From Candidatus Aminicenantota bacterium (GTDB lineage: Bacteria; Acidobacteriota; Aminicenantia; Aminicenantales; Aminicenantaceae), in the NCBI GenBank assembly GCA_016926925.1, contig JAFGNQ010000435.1, positions 1-11,629 on the forward strand: a stretch of 11,629 nucleotides of DNA, written 5' to 3'. Of this stretch, positions 1 to 6,212 are shown in pieces (the first letter of the stretch is position 1; each line of letters opens with the position of its first letter). The notes under the pieces were generated by a model that was not told the DNA's origin, did not search any database, and saw only the letters and a program-made list of their open reading frames with translations. A program made the position numbers and the translations under genes.

Positions 1-170
1 CAGATCCCCTTCCATTCACTACCAGCATAGAATAATCATTAACAGGAAATGAGTCAAATGGATTGGATGAACGTAGTCCGGCTGCAAAAGATGAGCACGA
101 AAAGCTGTATAAACAAATTCAGTCCGGGGAAACTCGTGCCAGCACATCCAAATGCAATTCAAGAGGGTTT

Positions 171-2807
171 TTATTCGTAGCGCAGCGAATTGACGGGGTC
201 GGAAAGGGCCGCTTTAATGGCTTGGAAGACCACGGTAGAAAGGGCGATGAGCAAGGCGACCAAACCGGCCAGTACAAAAAGATGAATGCCGAGAGAAATT
301 CTGTAAGCAAAGTCATTGAGCCACCGGCTCATGATGAAATATGCGACAGGCCAAGCGATCAGATTGGCGATTCCGACCAATATAACAAATTCCTTGATCA
401 AGAGCCGAATAATGCCTGCAACAGAAGCACCGAGAACTTTGCGGATTCCGATCTCTTTGGTCCTTTTCTCTGCCATGAAGGCCGCTAAACCGAACAATCC
501 GAGACAGGAGATAAATATGGCCAGTCCGGCGAAGACACCAAAGATTTTTCCTATTTTCTGTTCCGCTTCATAGGTTCTGGAAAACCTTTCATCCAGAAAA
601 GAATAGACAAAGGGCTCACCGGGTAAAAATTCATTCCACCTGTCCCTTATGAAGCCGATCGTCCCGGTAATATCTTCGGTTTTTATGCGGAAGGAAATCA
701 GCCCGGTGCTCCGGCCAAGATAGAGGACTAACGGCTTTATGGAATCACGAAGCGACTCGAAATGGAAATCCTCCACGACACCGATAACATTGTAAACCTT
801 CGGCTTCCCGCCGACCGTGTCGAACTTCTGTATTCTCTTCCCGAGTGGATTCTCCCAGCCGAAGTGCAGGGCTGCCCTTTGATTGATGAGGGCCGCACTT
901 TGATCGGTGGCATGCTCTCTCGAGAAATCTCTTCCCGAAAAAATCTTAATTTCCAGTGTTTTGATGTAATCATGGTCCACGGGCCATACTGCCATGGGAG
1001 GAGTTTCCTCGCTCAGAGATTGTCCCTCCGGGGTCACCATCAAATATTCACTGCCCGAAGGAACCGGCAAACAACTGGAGATGGTTCCACTGACAACTTC
1101 AGGATTCTTGAGAATCTCGTTTTTAAAGCTCTCCGCCTGCCTTTTGAGCAAATGGGCGTTGTCCATAACGAGGACCTGTTCTTTATTGAAACCGAGCTTC
1201 TTGTTTTGAATGTAGCGGAGTTGATTGAAAACGACGAGCGTTCCGACGATGAGGACGATGGCGGCTCCGAATTGAAAAACGACAAGGCTCCGGCGCAAAG
1301 ATATGGTTCCAGCTCCGGTTCGCAAACGTCCCCGGAGCACACTGACAGGCCGGTACGCCGAAATAAAAATTGCAGGATAACATCCGGCCAGGAGTCCGGT
1401 CAACACCGTAATGCCCACTAGGGCTGTAAGCATAAATCCATTATTCAAATCCGAAATGGCGAACTCTTTACCTGAAAGGCTGTTGAAAAGCCGCAGTCCC
1501 AGCCGAAACAGCAGAAAGGCGAAAACCAACGAGATGACACTCAGCACCAGAGACTCGGTTAAAAATTGTCTCACCAATTCCTTTCGCTGAGAACCCAGCA
1601 CTTTCCTGAGGCCGACCTCTTTGGCCCTTCCTGCAGACCGGGCAGTCGAAAGGTTCATGAAATTGATGGAGGCGATGATCAGAATGAACAGGGCAATGAT
1701 GGACATTATATAAATGTATTTAACATCGCTGTTGGGTTCGAGCTCTCCCATCAGATCCGAATGGAGGTGGACATCTCTCAGGGGTTGAAGGGAGGATTCG
1801 ATTTTCATCCCCATATCAGTTGAGAGCTCTTCGATCGATTTTCCCATGGCTTTTTGGATTTGAGGGCCAGCGTATTTTTTAAATATCATAGGGAATTGCG
1901 CATCGATGACTTTGGGATTCGCATCCTGCTTGAGAAGAAGGTACGTTGCGTAATTGAAATTGAGCCAGACCGGCATTTGACTGGCCGGAAGAGAAGAGAG
2001 AGAAGCCATGATGTCGAAGTGAAAATGGGAGTTTTTCGGGATTTCCTCAAATACACCCGTGACTTTGTAATCGACTTTGCCGTCGAACATCAGGGTTTTG
2101 CCGATGGGATCGCTCTCCCCGAAATACTTTTTCGCCGTGCGTTCACTGAGCGCCAAAGTCCGGGGTGATGCAAGGGCTTTTTCGGAATCCCCCGCTAGAA
2201 GCGAGACAGTGAATATATTAAAAAAGGAGGCATCGGTGTAGACGACCCGCTTTTCCCTGAAGCTTTTTTCTTCGAATGACACGCGGACATCTCCGTTATC
2301 TTGAAACCTGACGGCATCCTCCACTTCGGGATATTCCGCGACGAGTGTCTTAGCCATTGGAGGAGCCGCGCCAACAACATTCACTCCTGTGTCCCCCATT
2401 TGAGCCAATGTTGTGATTCTGTAGATCCGGCTAAAATTTGCGTTGTATCTGTCATAGCTGAGCTCGTCCTGGATGTAGAGCAAAATCAAAAGACAGGAGG
2501 CCATTCCGATGGCAAGTCCCATAATGTTGATGAACGAATAGGCTTTATGACGCTTTAAAATTCTCAGGGCGACTTTGAGATAGTTTTTAATCATTTCGAA
2601 ACTCCAATAAAAGAGGTTTTTGAAAAAGGAGGGAATACAAAGAAACAGCTGAAACCAATAATACAGATGCGCTCGGAACAGCCCGTAATCCCGAGCCCTG
2701 GAATAAAAACGCTCTTCGAAATCCCCGAGCGCGGAATAGAATACGTTGGGATCGATCATTTTCCCCAAAACCCAAGCGGCCAGGGGCGAAGGCGACCGTC
2801 GCATCAT
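171..2807 (-). CDS. FtsX/MacB-type ABC transporter permease with N-terminal prefix segment
   Basis: An 878-residue inner-membrane protein with the duplicated layout of MacB/FtsX permeases. Residues 1-80 form a prefix rich in aromatic and basic residues, resembling the 'permease prefix' segments of acidobacterial transporters. TM1 is near 93-112. A periplasmic MacB-like domain follows to about 360. The first FtsX block (about 365-485) contains the EVGLRKVLGSQR motif near 397. Another TM near 511-527 leads into a second periplasmic domain. The second FtsX block (about 755-878) contains a repeat of the motif, EIGIRKVLGAS. Such proteins usually work with a LolD/MacB-type ATPase in lipoprotein, peptide or drug export by mechanotransmission; no ATPase gene is present here. 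The start codon overlaps the PadR stop by 4 bases and has GAGG upstream. Translational coupling and PadR control are therefore likely. The family is clear; the substrate is unknown. Confidence 0.93.
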   Translation of the reverse strand: MMRRSPSPLAAWVLGKMIDPNVFYSALGDFEERFYSRARDYGLFRAHLYYWFQLFLCIPSFFKNLFYWSFEMIKNYLKVALRILKRHKAYSFINIMGLAIGMASCLLILLYIQDELSYDRYNANFSRIYRITTLAQMGDTGVNVVGAAPPMAKTLVAEYPEVEDAVRFQDNGDVRVSFEEKSFREKRVVYTDASFFNIFTVSLLAGDSEKALASPRTLALSERTAKKYFGESDPIGKTLMFDGKVDYKVTGVFEEIPKNSHFHFDIMASLSSLPASQMPVWLNFNYATYLLLKQDANPKVIDAQFPMIFKKYAGPQIQKAMGKSIEELSTDMGMKIESSLQPLRDVHLHSDLMGELEPNSDVKYIYIMSIIALFILIIASINFMNLSTARSAGRAKEVGLRKVLGSQRKELVRQFLTESLVLSVISLVFAFLLFRLGLRLFNSLSGKEFAISDLNNGFMLTALVGITVLTGLLAGCYPAIFISAYRPVSVLRGRLRTGAGTISLRRSLVVFQFGAAIVLIVGTLVVFNQLRYIQNKKLGFNKEQVLVMDNAHLLKRQAESFKNEILKNPEVVSGTISSCLPVPSGSEYLMVTPEGQSLSEETPPMAVWPVDHDYIKTLEIKIFSGRDFSREHATDQSAALINQRAALHFGWENPLGKRIQKFDTVGGKPKVYNVIGVVEDFHFESLRDSIKPLVLYLGRSTGLISFRIKTEDITGTIGFIRDRWNEFLPGEPFVYSFLDERFSRTYEAEQKIGKIFGVFAGLAIFISCLGLFGLAAFMAEKRTKEIGIRKVLGASVAGIIRLLIKEFVILVGIANLIAWPVAYFIMSRWLNDFAYRISLGIHLFVLAGLVALLIALSTVVFQAIKAALSDPVNSLRYE

Positions 2808-3130
2808 TCGTCCTCGGTTTCAGGAAAAGGCAATCCCCGCCAGATGGTGGAATTGACTTTCTTGACTTCCAGGAGTGCTTTATGACCTTTAGGCGTCAGC
2901 TTATAGAAAATTTTCTTCCTGCCCCCACGTTCCGGGATAGGATCCCCTTCGTAGGATTCGACAAGTGCCTGCTTGAGGAGCCTTGCCAGAGAGGCATAGA
3001 TGGAGCCGGTCAGCCACATTTTCCCCGTTGACCCGGCGACTTCATCTAGAATAGTGATGCCGTAGGCGTTATCACGAAGCCTCCAGATGCTCAAGAGAAT
3101 GATTTCTTCAAGCCGTGAGACGAGCCTCAT
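2804..3130 (-). CDS. PadR family transcriptional regulator
   Basis: A 108-residue winged-helix repressor of the PadR family. The N-terminal helix-turn-helix includes the EEIILLSIWRL segment and a YGITILDEV stretch. The wing region has PERGGRKKIFYKLTPKGHKAL, matching the usual PadR pattern in which a GG-R-K turn precedes YxLTxxG. The C-terminal dimerisation helix is short, as in the compact PadR subfamily. I chose the ATG at 3130 because AAAGGA (3142-3137) sits six bases upstream of it. An in-frame ATG at 3145 would add five residues (MKGLK) but has no visible ribosome binding site. The stop overlaps the permease start by 4 bases, so this protein probably regulates the permease operon and its own expression. 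The inducer is unknown. Confidence 0.92.
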   Translation of the reverse strand: MRLVSRLEEIILLSIWRLRDNAYGITILDEVAGSTGKMWLTGSIYASLARLLKQALVESYEGDPIPERGGRKKIFYKLTPKGHKALLEVKKVNSTIWRGLPFPETEDE

Positions 3131-3144
3131 TTTGAGTCCTTTCA

Positions 3145-3541
3145 TTATTTGTATACGTTTGTTGGAGAAATAAGTTCCATACTTTCAAAGACCTTTCCGT
3201 ATCCCTTCATTTTTTGTTCAACACCCAGGACCTTCATCCCAGCCCATAGGGTGGCTGTATTGCTGGAAACGACCGGAACTCTTAATTCTTTTTCAAGCCG
3301 GTCGATGATTTCTACGGTTCGAAGATTCGTACAGCTGATAAAGAGGGCAGCGGATTCGGGCATAAAGACCTTTTTTGACAGCTCATAGGCAGCCTGAGAG
3401 GCCAATTTGCCCACCTCCCTGTTGTCGATGAGGTCCCCTTGCCGAGTGGACGGTCGCCCAGCCGGAGGCCAACATCCCGAATTCGGTTTCCATCGTCGTG
3501 TTGGATGACGGGATGATAATTCCCATCCGCATTTGACTCAT
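3145..3541 (-). pseudogene. Internally deleted and frameshifted Asp/Glu racemase / maleate isomerase-family gene
   Basis: The remnant keeps both ends of a maleate cis-trans isomerase / arylmalonate decarboxylase-like protein. The 5' part starts at ATG 3541 after a GGAGAG ribosome binding site and encodes MSQMRMGIIIPSSNTTMETE, with the family PSSNTT substrate-binding motif, continuing to VHSAR (codon 35, ending at 3437). One base later, in another frame, the 3' part begins with DLIDNREVGKLASQ (from 3435) and runs to 3145. It includes FISCTN, which carries the second catalytic cysteine, and VVSSNTATLWAG. About 131 residues remain of the roughly 245 usual for the family, so about 110 central residues are missing, including the region of the first catalytic cysteine. 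From ATG 3541 translation would end at 3383. A separate reading from GTG 3414 would give 89 residues. The TAA stop overlaps ATG 3145 by one base. A functional enzyme is very unlikely. Confidence 0.82.
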
Positions 3542-3560
3542 GGCTCTCTCTCCGGCATTC

Positions 3561-3590
3561 ATGATAATCGTTAACGGCCCATTCCATCAA
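3561..3590 (-). promoter_or_regulatory. Candidate sigma-70-type promoter for the minus-strand operon
   Basis: On the minus strand, TTGATG (3590-3585) is followed after 18 bases by TATCAT (3566-3561), a 4/6 and 5/6 match to the -35 and -10 consensus. Initiation would fall near 3554, giving a short leader that includes the GGAGAG ribosome binding site of the racemase-family remnant. It would drive the remnant, the PadR gene and the permease. The call rests only on consensus matching. Confidence 0.35.
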
Positions 3591-3665
3591 GTGTTCCATT
3601 CCGCCCGCATTCTTATTTCGCGGCTTTAAAACATATGACTCGAAATTGAAAATGTGGTACATTTC

Positions 3666-3693
3666 TTGACGTAAAGTCATACAGAATCATAGT
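3666..3693 (+). promoter_or_regulatory. Candidate promoter immediately upstream of the GT-C-like gene
   Basis: TTGACG (3666-3671) and CATAGT (3688-3693) are separated by 16 bases, 5/6 and 4/6 matches to consensus. Initiation about seven bases past the -10 box would fall on or next to the ATG at 3698. That would fit a leaderless mRNA and the lack of a Shine-Dalgarno sequence here. The evidence is weak and a further upstream promoter is possible. Confidence 0.25.
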
Positions 3694-3697
3694 TGTG

Positions 3698-6142
3698 ATG
3701 TTTAAATCCAAATCTCTGGTTTTCCTTTTCAGCCTGGAAGTGCTGGCCATCGCCGTATATATCAGGCATCAATTCCTATCTTCTTTTCCGAAATGGCTAA
3801 ACGACTCGATCTTCCTATTTGTTTCGCTCCTCGCAATCCTGATTATCTTGATCGCATTCATCCTCCACAAACTCGTTCATTACTTGACAATCCATCTGTC
3901 AGAAAAGACAAAACAGCCGGCCGCTAAGATCTTAAAGCAGCTCCTGGCCGCGCTTTCTCCGGTTCTTCTCCTCTATCTTGTCTTTTTGCCGTATGTGGTC
4001 ATTCTCAAGGATATACGGGGGTTTCTCTTGCCTCTTTCTTTATTGGGTTCTCTATATTTAACGGGCGTTCTGCTTTCCCGCTTGAAAAGGGCTCGTCCTC
4101 AAACAACGATTTTACCGAAATTCGCCGGAGCATTGTGTCCGAATAGAATGCCTCCAAAACATCTGTCGCTTTTTGTCTTCCTGTCGGCCTTTATTGTCTT
4201 TGTCCTGTATGCCACAGGAATCGTATTCCCCCCTCAACCCTTTACTGGAGATGAACCACACTACCTGCTCATCACCAAGAGCATCTTGGAAGACGGAGAC
4301 ATCAATCTCTTCAATAATTACAAAAATAAGGACTACCTGGAATATTACCCCGGAGATTTGAGATCCCATGCCTTCAGGGGGAAAAAAGGAGATCATTATC
4401 AATATTCAAAGCACCTGCCGGCGGTATCCGTATTGGTGCTACCGGCGTTTTATATCGGGGAAAAGGCGGCACAGCTCGACCCGCGCCTGACGAACAAGCC
4501 CGAGATTAAAAGACAAATCATCGTCTTCTTCGCCAGACTTCCCCTCTGTCTCTTGACAGCTTTGTCCGGACTGATGTTATTCCTCATCGCCCGGGACATG
4601 ACTCAAAGACAGGATATTGCCCTTCTCGGATGGGCTGTATTCTGCTTTACGGCACCTGTTCTCTTCTACTCCCACTTGATCTATCCGGAGATCCCGGCTG
4701 CGCTCATCGCCATGTTCCTGATCAGATACATGATCCTCAAGAAAGAAACCCATTCCCGATGTGTTTTCCTAGCCGGGATGGGAATTGCGCTGTTGCCTTG
4801 GTTCGGAGTCAAGTACATCGTCCTCTCCGCCGTCCTTTTCATAGCATCCTTGCTCGCTTTTCGAGGATCGGCGATTGAGAAAAAACGGCAAAAACTCCTT
4901 TTGTTTTTCGCACCTATAATTCTATCGGCTGGGATGTTTCTGCGTTTCCTTTGGAATCTTTACGGGAGTTTTGCTCCTTCCTCGGTCTACAGGGGGGCCC
5001 CTCTCGATTCCTCGACGCCGGTGTGGCTGACTCATTTTTTAAAATCGGATTTTCTTGAATTTTTCAGCCGGGTCGTAGGCTATTTTTTAGATCAGAGATT
5101 CGGAATTTTTATCTATACACCTGTTTATCTGCTCAGCATAGCCGGCCTGTTCTATTTCCGGAAACAGAAAAAAAAAGAGGCCCTTTACCTCGTGCTCGTT
5201 TTCTCCGTCTTCGGGATATTCTCGGCCTACTACTACTGGGGTGGCTACTGCCCGCCTGGAAGACCCATGATACCCGTCATTTGGATATTGGCTCTGTTCA
5301 CAGGTTTTTCCTTAACAGCGAGCCGGAATCGCTTTCGGTCAATCGTGATGAGCGCGACTGTCGCCTCGAGCTTTTTTGTAGTCTGGATGGCACTGAAAAA
5401 CCCCTGGTTGCTCTACCACGATAACACCGCATCCGGATTGTACGATGAGGCTACGGCAAGCAATCTTTTGCTCGTATTGAGCAACACATTCATCGACTTT
5501 GAAAAAATGTTTCCACTCATCAGCCTGGAGGCGATCCGTTGGATTCCACTGATTGTTTGGATGATCGGAGCAATCGTCATCTCCCTTATTTTCATAAAAA
5601 AAGCTGGAAAAACGAAGCCCGAATCCGCCTCCTTGAGTATAGCCGGACACTTGAGCGTTGTGATCTGTCTTTCTCTTCTCGTGTTGACATATGCTTTTTT
5701 CGATATTCGGCTGGATCGAAAAGATGCATATCAGGAGCAGAGTTGCGAAATCTTTTTCCAAGATGCAAATCACTACGGGCATGAACTCGGGGGATTCTGG
5801 ACGAAAGGGAAAAGAGAAACGTCTGTCCTGCTTCAATCACCCCATCCACTTCCCCATATTGAGGTGTCTTTAACCGGAAGGATCAAGGGCACGACCGAGA
5901 TCAGGGTGGGCCGGTTCAGGAAGACGATAGATCGAACCAAAGAAAACGATTTTCGGGGAGCAGTTGCCTTTTCTTCCTCTAAAGGCTTCCCGATGCATAA
6001 CAACTATCTGCACTCCATCACCATTAAAGACAGTTCGGGTTTTGTTCCCTTCAAACTGGACAGAAAGGAACAGGACAACAGATACCTCGGCGTGTTTGTG
6101 GCCATTACGATTCACCCCCAAAATCATCCAAAAAGGCGATAG
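3698..6142 (+). CDS. Polytopic membrane protein, probable GT-C-type glycosyltransferase
   Basis: An 814-residue integral membrane protein with roughly a dozen or more hydrophobic helices (for example near 6-26, 36-57, 88-104, 158-178, 648-668). After TM5, residues 180-190 read PQPFTGDEPHYLL. The acidic DE-x-HY motif in the first large loop is what GT-C glycosyltransferases of the PMT/ArnT type use to bind metal and the polyprenyl-phosphate sugar. Later comes YYYWGGYCPPGRPMIPV (about 510-526), a conserved loop-TM junction in such proteins. The last ~140 residues (from about 675) form a soluble domain with HELGGFWTKGKRE and alternating beta-strand patterns. The likely role is sugar transfer from a lipid carrier on the outer face of the inner membrane; donor and acceptor are unknown. 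A GTG at 3695 directly precedes the ATG at 3698; neither has a clear ribosome binding site. A polysaccharide polymerase or other membrane enzyme is possible. Confidence 0.72.
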   Translation: MFKSKSLVFLFSLEVLAIAVYIRHQFLSSFPKWLNDSIFLFVSLLAILIILIAFILHKLVHYLTIHLSEKTKQPAAKILKQLLAALSPVLLLYLVFLPYVVILKDIRGFLLPLSLLGSLYLTGVLLSRLKRARPQTTILPKFAGALCPNRMPPKHLSLFVFLSAFIVFVLYATGIVFPPQPFTGDEPHYLLITKSILEDGDINLFNNYKNKDYLEYYPGDLRSHAFRGKKGDHYQYSKHLPAVSVLVLPAFYIGEKAAQLDPRLTNKPEIKRQIIVFFARLPLCLLTALSGLMLFLIARDMTQRQDIALLGWAVFCFTAPVLFYSHLIYPEIPAALIAMFLIRYMILKKETHSRCVFLAGMGIALLPWFGVKYIVLSAVLFIASLLAFRGSAIEKKRQKLLLFFAPIILSAGMFLRFLWNLYGSFAPSSVYRGAPLDSSTPVWLTHFLKSDFLEFFSRVVGYFLDQRFGIFIYTPVYLLSIAGLFYFRKQKKKEALYLVLVFSVFGIFSAYYYWGGYCPPGRPMIPVIWILALFTGFSLTASRNRFRSIVMSATVASSFFVVWMALKNPWLLYHDNTASGLYDEATASNLLLVLSNTFIDFEKMFPLISLEAIRWIPLIVWMIGAIVISLIFIKKAGKTKPESASLSIAGHLSVVICLSLLVLTYAFFDIRLDRKDAYQEQSCEIFFQDANHYGHELGGFWTKGKRETSVLLQSPHPLPHIEVSLTGRIKGTTEIRVGRFRKTIDRTKENDFRGAVAFSSSKGFPMHNNYLHSITIKDSSGFVPFKLDRKEQDNRYLGVFVAITIHPQNHPKRR

Positions 6143-6153
6143 ACAAACGTGCT

Positions 6154-6195
6154 CTCCCTTTGGCATCATAGGGGTAGCAGTCTGATAAAAGGGAG
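6154..6195 (+). repeat. 8-bp inverted repeat in the leader of the subtilase gene
   Basis: CTCCCTTT (6154-6161) and AAAGGGAG (6188-6195) are perfect reverse complements separated by 26 bases. The repeat lies between the GT-C-like gene and the subtilase gene and ends six bases before the purine-rich ribosome binding site (AGGGGG, 6201-6206). There is no T-run after it, so a standard intrinsic terminator is unlikely. It may be an mRNA structure or chance. Confidence 0.3.
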
Positions 6196-6212
6196 GCTGT
6201 AGGGGGTAGATT

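Noticed and set aside
49..180. A 43-codon plus-strand frame starting ATGAGTCAAATG after AGGAA
   Set aside because: The purine stretch is too close to the ATG, the peptide resembles nothing known, and its tail overlaps the end of the permease gene. The 12-base identity with the start of the racemase-family remnant has no continuation on either side and looks like chance.
762..1421. A 219-residue open frame antisense to the permease
   Set aside because: It lies wholly opposite a strongly supported gene, has low-complexity acidic composition at its end, and matches no family.
3312..3680. A 122-residue minus-strand frame across the racemase-family remnant
   Set aside because: The family motifs are read in the other two frames, and this one gives no recognisable protein.
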